Below are positions 25,145-35,564 of a DNA stretch of 64,000 nt, one piece after another. The stretch is taken from NCBI RefSeq assembly GCF_900177655.1, contig NZ_FXWK01000001.1:682001-746000 (forward strand), written 5' to 3'. Position 1 is the first letter of the stretch. The number at the start of each line of letters is the position of its first letter. This stretch comes from Devosia lucknowensis. Lineage in GTDB: Bacteria; Pseudomonadota; Alphaproteobacteria; Rhizobiales; Devosiaceae. Below the pieces are notes generated by a model. The model made no database searches and was not told where the DNA came from. It worked only from the letters and a program-made list of their open reading frames with translations. Both the position numbers and the translations under genes were made by a program.

Positions 25145-26305
25145 TTACCAGTTGGTCACCGACCCGTCGTTGCGCCTGAGGTGGGGTGCCTCCCAGAAGC
25201 TGAAACTTTGCCGTGCCAGAAGGTCCTCGTTGACCTCCACTCCAAGCCCTGGAGCATCATTGACGGGATAGACCGCACCGTCGAGCTTGGGTTGAACGGG
25301 AAAGAAATCGTCGTTGTCAAAACCAAGACCCCGTTCGGGCGAGCGCGTTTCGAGCCACGCGAAATTCGGCACGGCAGCGGCGAAATGGATGGTCGCCGCG
25401 GTACAGACCGGGCCCAGGGGATTGTGGGGCATCAGATCGACATAGTGCGCCTCGCTCCAGCCGGCGACTTTCATCGCTTCGGTCAGGCCGCCGACATTGC
25501 AGACATCGAGCCGATTGAATTGGTGGATGCCGCGTTCGATGTAGGGCAGGAACTGCCATTTGCTCGCAAATTCTTCGCCAATAGCGAAGGGAATCTGGGT
25601 CATTGTGCGGAGTGATTCATAGGCTTCGGGCGTTTCGTCACGAATAGGCTCTTCGAGAAAGTCGAGTACGCCCTTGTCGAGCTTGTTGCAGAAGCTCGCG
25701 GCTTCGGCGACTGACAGGCGGTGGTGATAATCGATGCCGAGCACCACTTCGCCGCCGAGTTCCTCACGCGCTCGATTGAGGATACGAGCGGTGGCGGCGA
25801 TGGATTGGCGCGGCTCGAAGATGTCGCGACTGTCCTGGCCGATGGGAAAAAAGCGGATAGCGTCAAAGCCCATGGCCTTGAGTTCCTTCGCCCGCTCGAT
25901 GGCGCCTTCGCCGGCGCTGTCTCCCGTCGACGCGAAGGTCGGGATCACGCTGCGTTGCCTGCCGCCGAGAAGTTCGTAGACGGGAACCCCGAGCGCCTTG
26001 CCTTTGATATCGTGGAGGGCAATGTCGATCGCCGAGATCGCCGCCTGCAGGACGCGGCCGCCCTCGAAGTACTGGCTGCGATACATTTCCTGCCAGATGC
26101 GGCCGATCTGCATGGCATCCTGGCCGATCAAAAATTCACGGTAATGCTCGATGGCACCGGCCACGGCCTTTTCGCGGCCGGTGAGCCCGCTTTCGCCCCA
26201 ACCGCTGATGCCCTGGTCGGTTTCGATCTTGAGGAGGAACTGGTTCCGGATGCCGACGCGAGCCGGATAGGGCTTGATCGCGGTGATCTTGAGCTTGGGG
26301 GCCAT
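25145..26305 (-). CDS. Enolase-superfamily (mandelate racemase group) protein 1
   Basis: 386 residues from the ATG at 26305, 8 bp after the ATPase stop. It has the capping domain and TIM barrel of sugar-acid dehydratases. Metal ligands are seen as D192 (with H194 in IDYHH), E218 (FLEEP) and E244 (IGEE), and a histidine base at H294 (MPHNPLGP), all typical of mandelate racemase/galactonate dehydratase types. The first barrel motif reads AIRFFPIG, with R151 where a lysine often sits, so the chemistry may rely on the histidine. It is encoded with an ABC importer and an RraA-like protein. Substrate unknown. Confidence 0.88.
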   Translation of the reverse strand: MAPKLKITAIKPYPARVGIRNQFLLKIETDQGISGWGESGLTGREKAVAGAIEHYREFLIGQDAMQIGRIWQEMYRSQYFEGGRVLQAAISAIDIALHDIKGKALGVPVYELLGGRQRSVIPTFASTGDSAGEGAIERAKELKAMGFDAIRFFPIGQDSRDIFEPRQSIAATARILNRAREELGGEVVLGIDYHHRLSVAEAASFCNKLDKGVLDFLEEPIRDETPEAYESLRTMTQIPFAIGEEFASKWQFLPYIERGIHQFNRLDVCNVGGLTEAMKVAGWSEAHYVDLMPHNPLGPVCTAATIHFAAAVPNFAWLETRSPERGLGFDNDDFFPVQPKLDGAVYPVNDAPGLGVEVNEDLLARQSFSFWEAPHLRRNDGSVTNW

Positions 26306-26313
26306 GGCTGGTC

Positions 26314-27411
<1,098 letters not shown>

Positions 27412-27421
27412 TGGATTACCT

Positions 27422-28303
27422 CTAGTGTTTGACGGCGCCTTCAGTGAGCGCGCGCACGAAGTATTTTTGAAGGACGAGGAACAGCACGACGACCGGCACG
27501 CTCATCAGGAAGCTTGCTGCCATCAGGCCCGGGAAATCCGTGGTGTTTTCAGAGAAGAAGCGCTGGATGCCGACCGGCAGGGTAAGCTGTTCGTTCTTGG
27601 TGAGGAACGTCGCGGCGTAGATGTATTCGTTCCAGGCGCCGATAAAGGAATAGATCGCCGTGGCGATAATCCCGGGCACCGAAAGTGGTGTGACGATGAG
27701 CAGAAAGGCCTGGAACCGCGTGGCGCCGTCGATGCGTGCGGCCTGTTCGAGCTGGATCGGGATATTGTCGTAAAAGCCCTTGAGCAGCCAGATGGCGAGC
27801 GGCAGGCCGAAGGTGAGATAGGTCAGGATCAGTGAGCCATGCGTGTTCACCAGGCCCAGCCAGCGCATCAGGATAAAGAGCGGCACGAGGAAGATCACGG
27901 CCGGGAACATGTTGCGCAGCAGCACCGAGAAAAACAGGAACTTGCGGCCCGGAAATCGGAAGCGCGAGAAGGCATAGGCAGCAGGAACCGCGACCACGAC
28001 GGCAAGGATCGTGGTCACGACCGAGACGAAGAGGCTGTTCCAGAAAAACCGCAGAAAGTCCTGCCCGACGCTGTTCTGCGGATCGAGCAGCTTCTGGTAG
28101 CTCGCAAGGGTCGGCTCGGCCGGCCACCATTGCGGGGGAAATTGCGTTGCGGCAAAGCCTGACTTGATCGAGGTCAGCAGCATCCACGCCATCGGAAGCG
28201 CTGTGTAGAGCACCATGATCAGGAGGAAGATGCGCCCGGACCAGCGCCATCCATCGATGCGCTTGCGGCTGCGGGGCGCGGCGGTATCGGCAGCGATGGT
28301 CAT
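27422..28303 (-). CDS. Sugar ABC transporter permease (MalG type)
   Basis: 293 residues with six TM segments. The ATPase-contacting EAA loop reads EQAARIDGATRFQAFLLIVTPLSVPGI near residue 200, as in MalG-like CUT1 permeases. The basic cytoplasmic N-terminus (RSRKRIDGWRW) precedes the first membrane helix. Its ATG overlaps the stop of the upstream permease gene by 4 bp. It forms the channel with the partner permease for the sugar delivered by the binding protein. Confidence 0.93.
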   Translation of the reverse strand: MTIAADTAAPRSRKRIDGWRWSGRIFLLIMVLYTALPMAWMLLTSIKSGFAATQFPPQWWPAEPTLASYQKLLDPQNSVGQDFLRFFWNSLFVSVVTTILAVVVAVPAAYAFSRFRFPGRKFLFFSVLLRNMFPAVIFLVPLFILMRWLGLVNTHGSLILTYLTFGLPLAIWLLKGFYDNIPIQLEQAARIDGATRFQAFLLIVTPLSVPGIIATAIYSFIGAWNEYIYAATFLTKNEQLTLPVGIQRFFSENTTDFPGLMAASFLMSVPVVVLFLVLQKYFVRALTEGAVKH

Positions 28304-29256
28304 GCGCCGTGCTCCTTTTCATTGCCGCTGAGTGCGCGAACGTAGAAGTAGCCAAGCACCATCAGGATGATGAACAGCAGCACCGAGTAGGCAGCGGCCA
28401 CGCCCCAGCGCTGGCGGCCGAAGGCCAGCTCGTAGATGTGGGTGATCCAGATATGCGAGGCATTGGAGGGGCCGCCGCCGGTCATGATCCACGGGATGAT
28501 GAAGGAATTGAAGTTGGCGACGGCGAGCAGCAGGATCGTGACGGTCGAGACGCCGCGCAGATGCGGGAAGGTCACGTGCCAGAAGCGCTGCCATGCGGAG
28601 GCGCCATCGACCTTGGCCGCCCGCAGCAATTGCTCGGGAACTGTCTGCAGGCCTGCCATCAGCATGATCATGGCGAAGGGGAATTCGCGCCAGATATTGA
28701 CCACGATCAGCGAGGGCAGGACGCTGTTGACGTTATCGATGAAATTGGGCTGCCGGTCGAGAAAGCCGAACTGGACAAGCACCGCGCCAAGCACGCCGAA
28801 ATCGGAGTGGTAGATCCACTTCCAGATGTAGGAGGCGGCGACCGCGCTGATCACCCAGGGAATGATGAGAATGGCGCGCAGGATGGCGCGGCCGGCGAAA
28901 TCACGATGGAGGGCGAGGGCGCAGCCGAAACCCAGCACAAAAGCGATCAGCGTCGAGGCAATGGTCCAGATCACGGTATTGAGCGTGACCTTCCAGAAGA
29001 CATCGCTTGAAAGGATCGCCGAATAGTTCTCGGTGCCGACGAAGATCTTGTCGCGCAGCTGAAGCCCTGGCGGGGTTTTGAAGAACGAGAGATCGATCGT
29101 GTAGTAAATCGGATAGGCGATGACGACGAGCATCACCACGATCGCGGGCAGCACATAGAGGTAGTCGGCGCGGCTGTTCCACATCTGCCGCAAGATATTT
29201 GGACGTCGGGTAAGATGGTCGGGAGCCGCCTGCAGCTGGCCTGTCATCATGGTCAT
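28300..29256 (-). CDS. Sugar ABC transporter permease (MalF/UgpA type)
   Basis: 318 residues with six TM segments and the EAA loop LLRAAKVDGASAWQRFWHVTFPHL. It belongs to the CUT1 family as the first permease. The start at 29256 has AGGAAC upstream; a second ATG three codons later would also fit. A 66-bp gap separates it from the binding-protein gene, and it overlaps the next permease (ATGA). No extended periplasmic P2 loop as in E. coli MalF is present, so it is closer to UgpA. Confidence 0.92.
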   Translation of the reverse strand: MTMMTGQLQAAPDHLTRRPNILRQMWNSRADYLYVLPAIVVMLVVIAYPIYYTIDLSFFKTPPGLQLRDKIFVGTENYSAILSSDVFWKVTLNTVIWTIASTLIAFVLGFGCALALHRDFAGRAILRAILIIPWVISAVAASYIWKWIYHSDFGVLGAVLVQFGFLDRQPNFIDNVNSVLPSLIVVNIWREFPFAMIMLMAGLQTVPEQLLRAAKVDGASAWQRFWHVTFPHLRGVSTVTILLLAVANFNSFIIPWIMTGGGPSNASHIWITHIYELAFGRQRWGVAAAYSVLLFIILMVLGYFYVRALSGNEKEHGA

Positions 29257-29322
29257 CTGGCTCGTTCCTGTCAGAGATGAGGCCGGCAGCGCAGCCGCCG
29301 GCCACTTTTGCAGGGAGGAGGA

Positions 29323-30804
29323 CTAGAGGCCGCCGCCGTCCGTCACGTCGCGCACCTTCTGGGCGGCGTCTGCTGCGGCTTCTTCCACCGTCATCGCTCC
29401 GGTCAATGCGTTCTGGAGCATGTCGGGGATGATGATGTTCATGATTTCAGGCGTTTCCGGCAGAGTCGGGAACGGGATGCCGTAGGGCAGCATGGAGGTG
29501 GTGACGTCGAGGAACTTGATGGTGTCCAGACGCTCCTTCATCCACTCGGTCTTGAAGCCGTTGAGGTTGCCCGGGTTGGAGCCCGCATAGGCCATCTTCA
29601 GCGACCACTCCGGGCTCGTCCAGAAGCAGACCATGGCTTTTGCCGCTGCCTCGTCCACTTCGCCACCCTCGACATATTCGGGGTTGAGGATGTGGATGTT
29701 GGACCCGCCGAACACCACGGCGCGCTTGCCATCCGGACCGGTGGGGATCAGGCCATAACGCATGTTGTCGATGACCGTCTGCGCGGTTTCCTTGTCGGCG
29801 CCGGTGGCCTTGGCCTGCAGATCGAGCATCACGTTATAGTCGGACGGATGCGAAATCATCATGGCGACCTGACCGGCGAGGAACAACGGCTGGTTGTCAG
29901 CCTGCTGATTGGTCAGCGCCGAGACCGGAACCGACTGGTCGCGGACATACATGTCGTAGGACGCCTGAAGGGCGCGGATGCTTTCCGGGCTGTCGAGCCG
30001 GATTTCGCCATAGGTGGGGTTGGCATCCGCCTCGTCGAACACGCCGCCACCGTAGCCCCAGAGCTGCGGCATGAAACGATACGGCGTATTGCCGGCATTC
30101 TTGCGTGCCACAAGGCCGTAGCCGGCAATGCCGAGCTCGTCGTGGATTTTCTTGGAGTATTCGACGACTTCGTCCCAGGTCGCGGGCGGGGTTTCCGGAT
30201 CGAGGCCGGCCCGCTCGAAGATGTCGGCGTTCCAGATAAAGGCCATCGTCTCGTTGTTGGTCGGGATACCGTAGGCCTTGCCCTCCCACATCACCGACTT
30301 CATGGCGCCCGGCCAGAAATCCTCGCTCGCCCAGCCGACATCCTCAGGCTTGAGCTCCTGGAGGTAGCCCTTCGAGGCGAATTCGACGCCACCCAGGATC
30401 TGGAGGCGCACGACCATCGGACCAGCATTGCCCAGAAGCGCCGTGCGGAACTTGTCGAGCAAGTCGTTATAGGTCAGCGCCTGTTCCTGCAGGTCGATAT
30501 TGGGATAGGTGGCGCGGAAGGCTTCGAAGAAGTCCTTGTAGTACTGACGCAACAGGTCAGGGTCGCCTTCGAAGACGCCCTGGTACCAGAAGGTCAGCTT
30601 GCCCTCGTAGTCCAGCGGGGTGACCGCACCGCACTGCTCGGCAGTATCGTAGGTTTCGGTGCCGGCGATCGAGCGTACGTATTCGGGCGACCACTGGCTG
30701 AGGTCGACACTTTGGCCAAGTACGGACGTGCTCATCATCGAAACGGCGAGCGCAGAGACGAATGCGCCACGCGCAAGCGCGCGGCCCAATGGGTAATTTC
30801 TCAT
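29323..30804 (-). CDS. Sugar ABC transporter substrate-binding protein (family 1)
   Basis: 493 residues, at the long end for family 1 binding proteins. The signal peptide is RGAFVSALAVSMMSTSVLGQ. The mature lobes show FFEAFRATYPNIDLQ, VMWEGKAYGIPTNNETMAFIWNADIFERAGLDPETPPATWDEVV and YRFMPQLWGYGGGVFDE, typical of CUT1 oligosaccharide or sugar binding. GAGGAGG lies 6-7 nt before the ATG, a strong ribosome site fitting the high demand for this subunit. First gene of the operon, divergent from the GntR gene. The ligand cannot be read from the sequence. Confidence 0.93.
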   Translation of the reverse strand: MRNYPLGRALARGAFVSALAVSMMSTSVLGQSVDLSQWSPEYVRSIAGTETYDTAEQCGAVTPLDYEGKLTFWYQGVFEGDPDLLRQYYKDFFEAFRATYPNIDLQEQALTYNDLLDKFRTALLGNAGPMVVRLQILGGVEFASKGYLQELKPEDVGWASEDFWPGAMKSVMWEGKAYGIPTNNETMAFIWNADIFERAGLDPETPPATWDEVVEYSKKIHDELGIAGYGLVARKNAGNTPYRFMPQLWGYGGGVFDEADANPTYGEIRLDSPESIRALQASYDMYVRDQSVPVSALTNQQADNQPLFLAGQVAMMISHPSDYNVMLDLQAKATGADKETAQTVIDNMRYGLIPTGPDGKRAVVFGGSNIHILNPEYVEGGEVDEAAAKAMVCFWTSPEWSLKMAYAGSNPGNLNGFKTEWMKERLDTIKFLDVTTSMLPYGIPFPTLPETPEIMNIIIPDMLQNALTGAMTVEEAAADAAQKVRDVTDGGGL

Positions 30805-31037
30805 GTAGTCCTCCTCTGTCCCGGAAAGCGCCCCTCGCGCGTCCGGGTCTCACGCAGCGGAATACATCGGGCTTGGGCCTCTTATGTACATCTCGCCGTA
30901 AAATCAACGTTGCAGATTGGATATTGCGTGTCAACTGGATTGGATTATACATTATTTGCAACACATGATGCGCCAATGCGGCGCAATGTCTCGGTACCTG
31001 AGGCAGCAATTTCGTTAAAGGCATGCCTCGGAACACT
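30805..31037. promoter_or_regulatory. Divergent control region of the ABC and GntR-enolase operons
   Basis: This 233-bp region must hold both promoters. Short palindromes ATGTACAT (30884-30891) and CAACGTTG (30905-30912) and the near-palindrome ATTATACATTAT (30944-30955) are candidate sites for the FCD-type GntR regulator encoded just downstream. The stretch 30900-30965 is clearly AT-richer than the flanks. Which element is the operator cannot be decided by eye. Confidence 0.4.
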
Positions 31038-31760
31038 ATGAAAGCTGACGAGACAAAAATGAGCGATTTCAAAGCGCAACCTCCGGCCGGGATTGAGCCG
31101 ACAGGCGCATCCCAACAGGGAGACTCGCTTTATCAGCTGATCCGGGACGACATCATCTCGGGCAGGCTCAGCCCCAATGAGCGGCTGGTCGTCGCCGATC
31201 TGGCGCAGCGCCACAACACCTCGACAAACCCCGTTCGCGAAGCACTTCAGCTGCTGCGCGGGGAGGGCTTCGTGGTGATCTCGCCCAATCGTGGCGCGCG
31301 CGTCCGCCCCATCGACCAGAATTTCGTGCGCGACATCTACGAAATCGGGGTGCTCATAGAGCCTGCGCTGACCCGCTGGTTCGTCGGCATGGCGACGCTC
31401 GAGGACATCGCCGAGCTCGAAAAGGTGCAGGCCGAGATCGAGGAAAACAATTTCGCCGATCCCATGCGTCACAGCGAGCTCGACACCCGCTTTCACACCA
31501 TCATGTACGAGCGGCACTACAACCAGCATGCCGCCGAGCTTTGGTGGAAGCATCGCGAAGTGCTGCGCGCCGTAAGCCGGCGCTACAATTTCACGCTGGC
31601 CCGCCGCGCCCAGGTGCTGCGCGAGCACCGCCAGTTGATCCAGTTCATCAAGGACGGCGAGGCCGACAAGGCCGCTGCCCTCGTGGCCCAGCATGTGGAG
31701 GGCTCGGGCCGCCATGTGCTTGAGCAGATGCGTGCTGCGGAGGCTGCGCGCGCCGGATAA
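31038..31760 (+). CDS. GntR family regulator, FCD/FadR subfamily
   Basis: 240 residues from the ATG at 31038 (GGAA 6 nt upstream); ATGs at 31023 and 31059 are alternatives. The N-terminal winged helix is DSLYQLIRDDIISGRLSPNERLVVADLAQRHNTSTNPVREALQLLRGEGFV, the GntR hallmark. The C-terminal FCD domain (about 95-230) has the metal- and ligand-binding spacing D-x3-H in ELDTRFHTIMYE, then HREVLRAV and REHRQLIQFIKDGEADKAAALVAQHVE. It heads the enolase operon and diverges from the ABC operon, so it probably represses both and responds to a sugar acid. Confidence 0.9.
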   Translation: MKADETKMSDFKAQPPAGIEPTGASQQGDSLYQLIRDDIISGRLSPNERLVVADLAQRHNTSTNPVREALQLLRGEGFVVISPNRGARVRPIDQNFVRDIYEIGVLIEPALTRWFVGMATLEDIAELEKVQAEIEENNFADPMRHSELDTRFHTIMYERHYNQHAAELWWKHREVLRAVSRRYNFTLARRAQVLREHRQLIQFIKDGEADKAAALVAQHVEGSGRHVLEQMRAAEAARAG

Positions 31761-31795
31761 CAGCGGCCGGCAAACGGCCGAAGGGAGGAAAGACG

Positions 31796-32965
31796 ATGAA
31801 GATCACGGGCGTGAAGCCGTGGCTTATCAAGACGGCCGCGTCCTATTGGGGCGAGTTTCTGTTTGTGGAAGTGACGACTGATGCCGGCATTTCCGGCTGG
31901 GGCGAGATCACCACCACCACCTACGTCGCCAATCGCGCCCTCTGCGTCATGCTCCAGCAGATCAGCAAGATCGTCGAAGGGGACGATCCCGCCCAGATCG
32001 AGCGCATTTGGCACAAGGTCTTCCGCAACTTCACATACATGGGCAGCCGTGGCGCGGCGGTCGAATGCGTCAGTGCCATCGACATCGCGCTCTGGGATAT
32101 TCGCGGCAAGGTGCTCGGCCAGCCCATCTATGAGCTGCTTGGCGGCCCGGTGCGTGATGACATTCTCCTCTACACCCACCCTGACCAGCGCAAGTTCACG
32201 ACCAGGGAAGGTGTCGTCCAGGAAATTCGGGACATCATCGCCTCGGGGCACACTGCTCTGAAGTTCGATCCCTATGCCCAGCAGGGCCAGAAAAACGTGC
32301 ACGGCATAGCGCGCGAACAGTCCGAGGGGTATCTCGATGGGTCGATGACGCGCAAGGACGAGCGCGAAGCCGCCGAGCTCACGGCGCTGATCCGCGAGAC
32401 CGCTGGACCCGATATCGAGATCCTCATCGACGCCCACGGGCGCTTCGACGTGCCGACCGCCATCCGGCTCTGCCGCTCGCTCGAGGAAGCCGGCGATATC
32501 GACTGGTTTGAAGAACCAGTGCCGCCCGAAAGCATCAATGCGCTCCGGCAAGTGCGCGAAAAGGTCAGCGCCGCGATCTCCTGGGGCGAGCGGGGACATA
32601 CCAAGTGGGACTTCGTGCCCATCCTCGAAGGCAGGCTGGCCGATTATATCATGCCCGACGTCACCTGGACCGGCGGCATCACCGAGCTCAAGAAGATCTC
32701 GGCGCTGTGCGAGGCCTATTACATTCCCGTTTCGCCTCACGACGCGGCCGGTCCGATCAACGTCGTCGCCGGTGCTCAGGTGATGATGACGGTGCCCAAT
32801 TTCTACCGGCTCGAGACTTCGGAGTGGAACCTCTCCAAATACGATCACCTGATCGACAAGCCGCTCGACAATTCCGGCGGCAGCCTCAAGCTCAACAAGG
32901 CGCCGGGTCTCGGGGTCGAAATGAACCGTGACTATCTCGCCGACAATCTCATCGCGTTCGATTGA
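31796..32965 (+). CDS. Enolase-superfamily (mandelate racemase group) protein 2
   Basis: 389 residues with a strong GGAGGAAA ribosome site. The barrel carries K156 (ALKFDPYA), metal ligands D212 with H214 (IDAHGRFD), E239 (WFEEPVPP) and E265 (GERG), and catalytic H315 (SPHDAAGP). The residues for a proton-abstracting acid-sugar dehydratase or cycloisomerase are thus present. It follows the GntR gene after 35 bp containing a CGGCCG-GCAAA-CGGCCG element and is followed by two more superfamily members. Galactonate- or anhydro-sugar-acid-type activity is possible; no exact assignment. Confidence 0.9.
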   Translation: MKITGVKPWLIKTAASYWGEFLFVEVTTDAGISGWGEITTTTYVANRALCVMLQQISKIVEGDDPAQIERIWHKVFRNFTYMGSRGAAVECVSAIDIALWDIRGKVLGQPIYELLGGPVRDDILLYTHPDQRKFTTREGVVQEIRDIIASGHTALKFDPYAQQGQKNVHGIAREQSEGYLDGSMTRKDEREAAELTALIRETAGPDIEILIDAHGRFDVPTAIRLCRSLEEAGDIDWFEEPVPPESINALRQVREKVSAAISWGERGHTKWDFVPILEGRLADYIMPDVTWTGGITELKKISALCEAYYIPVSPHDAAGPINVVAGAQVMMTVPNFYRLETSEWNLSKYDHLIDKPLDNSGGSLKLNKAPGLGVEMNRDYLADNLIAFD

Positions 32966-32980
32966 TCGGGGCGTAGGCAG

Positions 32981-34339
32981 ATGACGACATCCACAACAGC
33001 CGAGATGATCGAGGACAATGTACGGACCGCTTCACGCCCCAGCGATCTGCGCATCACCGATCTGCGCGTCGCCGAGATCGTCGGTGCGCCTTTTACGTCG
33101 GCCTTGCTGAAAATCTACACGAACCAAGGGATAGTGGGCCTTGGGGAAGTCCGGGACGGGGCGAGCGCGACTTACGCGCTGATGCTCAAGAGCCGGCTTC
33201 TGGGCGAAAACCCTCTCGACATCGACCGCCTCTTCCGCCGCATTAAGCAGTTTGGTGGTCACGGCCGGCAAGGCGGTGGGGTCTCGGCGATCGAGATCGC
33301 GCTCTGGGATCTTGCAGGCAAGGCCTATGGCGTGCCGATCTACCAGATGCTGGGCGGCAAGTTCCGTGACCGTGTCCGGTGCTATTGCGATACTGACGCT
33401 GACAAGCCGAGCGGCACCGAAACGGGCAGACGGCTCAAGGCACGCATGGAAATGGGGTTCACCTTCCTGAAAATGGACCTGGGGCTGATGCAGATCGCCG
33501 ATATCCCGGGCGCCGTGGTGTCGCCTGCGGGGTCGCTCGAAGCCTATCGTGTGCATCCAGATCGTGGCCCCGTCACGTCGATGGATGAGCGGCGGGCCCG
33601 CAATGCGGTCTACGACACGCACAATGTGCGGCATCCGTTCAGCGGGCTGCATTTTACCGACAAGGGCATCGATCTCCTCGAGCAATATATTCACGAGGTT
33701 CGCGAAGTGATCGGCTACGAAGTGCCGCTCGCCATCGATCATGTCGGCCATATTTCGCTGCAGAACGGCATCCGGCTGGCCCGGCGGATCGAGAAATACG
33801 TCCCGGCCTGGCTCGAAGACGTCATCCCCTGGCAGTATACCGAGCAATATCGGCAGCTTCAGGAAGCCTCCACCGTGCCGATCTGCACGGGCGAGGATAT
33901 CTATCTCAAGGAGGATTTCGAACCACTTCTCAAGGCCGGAATTTCGGTGATCCATCCGGACCTTTTGACCTCTGGCGGCATCCTGGAGACCAAAAAAATC
34001 GGCGACATGGCGCAGGACCATGGTGTGGCCATGGCCATCCATATGGCCGAGAGCCCGATCGCGGCCATGGCGGCAGCGCATGTTGCCATCGCGACCGAGA
34101 ATTTCATGGCGCTCGAATACCATTCGGTCGAGGTCGATTGGTGGGACGATATCGTCACCGGCCTGCCCAAGCCGTTGGTGCAGAACGGATTCATCACTGT
34201 GCCCGACAAGCCCGGGCTCGGGATCGATGACGTCGTCGACGATGTGATCCGGCAGCACCTGCAGCCGGGCGTCAAGGATATCTGGCAATCGTCGGAGCAT
34301 TGGGACCAGGAGTATTCCTGGGACCGGACCTGGAGCTAA
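32981..34339 (+). CDS. Enolase-superfamily protein 3, long variant
   Basis: 452 residues, 50-60 longer than its neighbours. The extra length is an insertion at about 172-230 between the K164 strand ([10 protein letters not shown]) and the metal-ligand strand. Ligands appear as D253 (AIDHVGH), E279 (WLEDVIPW) and E305 (TGEDIY), with H354 (AIHMAESP) as the candidate base. The IDH and LEDVIPW motifs differ from protein 2, so this is another subgroup, not a recent duplicate. It lies 15 bp after protein 2 and 4 bp before protein 4. Specific substrate unknown. Confidence 0.87.
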   Translation: MTTSTTAEMIEDNVRTASRPSDLRITDLRVAEIVGAPFTSALLKIYTNQGIVGLGEVRDGASATYALMLKSRLLGENPLDIDRLFRRIKQFGGHGRQGGGVSAIEIALWDLAGKAYGVPIYQMLGGKFRDRVRCYCDTDADKPSGTETGRRLKARMEMGFTFLKMDLGLMQIADIPGAVVSPAGSLEAYRVHPDRGPVTSMDERRARNAVYDTHNVRHPFSGLHFTDKGIDLLEQYIHEVREVIGYEVPLAIDHVGHISLQNGIRLARRIEKYVPAWLEDVIPWQYTEQYRQLQEASTVPICTGEDIYLKEDFEPLLKAGISVIHPDLLTSGGILETKKIGDMAQDHGVAMAIHMAESPIAAMAAAHVAIATENFMALEYHSVEVDWWDDIVTGLPKPLVQNGFITVPDKPGLGIDDVVDDVIRQHLQPGVKDIWQSSEHWDQEYSWDRTWS

Positions 34340-34343
34340 GCAC

Positions 34344-35546
34344 ATGAAAATCACTGACTTGCGCTGCGCCGTCATCGGCCGCCATCCCATTGTGCGTATC
34401 GTCACCGACGAGGGGCTCTATGGCCTGGGTGAAGTTGAGTTCACCAAGCCCTATCTCAAACCCTGGGTGCTGCATTTTCGAGATGCGCTGATCGGTGAGG
34501 ACCCGACAGATGTCGAGCGCTGCATGCTCAAGATACGGCAGCGCGGTTCATTCAAGCCTTATGGCGCGGCGGTCAGCGCCATCGAACATGCGCTTTGGGA
34601 CATTGCTGGCAAGGCCGCCAATGTGCCCGTCTACAAGCTTCTTGGTGGCAAGGTGCGCGATAAGGTTCGGGTCTATAATGGCTCGATCCGTCAGAAGCGC
34701 ACCGGCGATCGGCCGGAAGATTACGCCGCCGACGTCAAATGGATGATGGAACGGCCCGAAAACTTCTTCATGGTCAAGCAGGGCATAAGCTTTCATTCGA
34801 ACATGAAGGACACGGTGGACAACTTCCACTATGGCGTGCGCCAAAATAAGGCCGGCTATCATGGCGCCATGGACCAGGGGCAGATCTCCGAGCGTGGTTT
34901 CAACCACATGCTCGACTGCGTCGCGGCTATGAAGGAAGTGTTGGGCGACAAGGTGTCACTGGCGCTCGATTGCGGCCCTGGCTGGTTCCTCAACGACGCG
35001 ATCCGCTTTGCGCGGGCGGTCGAGAAATATGACCTGATGTGGCTCGAAGACATGCTGACCGGGGACTATGTGCCTTGGGTCAATCCGCAGGCCTATCGCG
35101 AACTGACGATGTCGACATCGACGCCGATCCATACTGGCGAACAGATCTATCTCCGGCACAATTTCAAGGAGCTGATCGAAACACAGGCTGTGCGCGTCGT
35201 TGGTCCTGACCCGGCCGATATCGGCGGCATTGCCGAACTTAAATGGGTTGCCGAGCACGCCTACATGCATTCGATCATGATGGCGCCGCATGGCACGGCG
35301 AACGGGCTCTTGGGGCTGGGGGCGCTGATCAATGTCTGTGCCACCCTGCCGGCCAATTACATTGCCTTTGAATATCCAAGCGCCTCCGATCCCTGGTGGG
35401 AGGATATCGTCATCGGGTTGCCGGAAGGGCAGATCGTCAGGGATAGTCACATCGATTTGCTCGAAGCACCCGGGCTTGGGCTCGATATCGATGCCGAAGG
35501 CGCCAAAAAGTATCTGCTCGAAGAGGATGCCGGCTTTTTCGACTGA
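34344..35546 (+). CDS. Enolase-superfamily protein 4
   Basis: 400 residues. The capping domain (KITDLRCAVIGRHPIVRIVTDEGLYGLGE) leads into a barrel with K145 (MVKQGISF), metal ligands D209 (ALDCGPGW), E235 (WLEDMLTG) and E265 (HTGEQIY), and H316 (MAPHGTANG). The LED/TGE motif style is shared with protein 3, suggesting those two are closer to each other than to proteins 1 and 2. The start is 4 bp after the stop of protein 3. A sugar-acid dehydratase role is inferred from family and operon only. Confidence 0.88.
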   Translation: MKITDLRCAVIGRHPIVRIVTDEGLYGLGEVEFTKPYLKPWVLHFRDALIGEDPTDVERCMLKIRQRGSFKPYGAAVSAIEHALWDIAGKAANVPVYKLLGGKVRDKVRVYNGSIRQKRTGDRPEDYAADVKWMMERPENFFMVKQGISFHSNMKDTVDNFHYGVRQNKAGYHGAMDQGQISERGFNHMLDCVAAMKEVLGDKVSLALDCGPGWFLNDAIRFARAVEKYDLMWLEDMLTGDYVPWVNPQAYRELTMSTSTPIHTGEQIYLRHNFKELIETQAVRVVGPDPADIGGIAELKWVAEHAYMHSIMMAPHGTANGLLGLGALINVCATLPANYIAFEYPSASDPWWEDIVIGLPEGQIVRDSHIDLLEAPGLGLDIDAEGAKKYLLEEDAGFFD

Positions 35547-35564
35547 GCCGAACGGAGGAAATGG

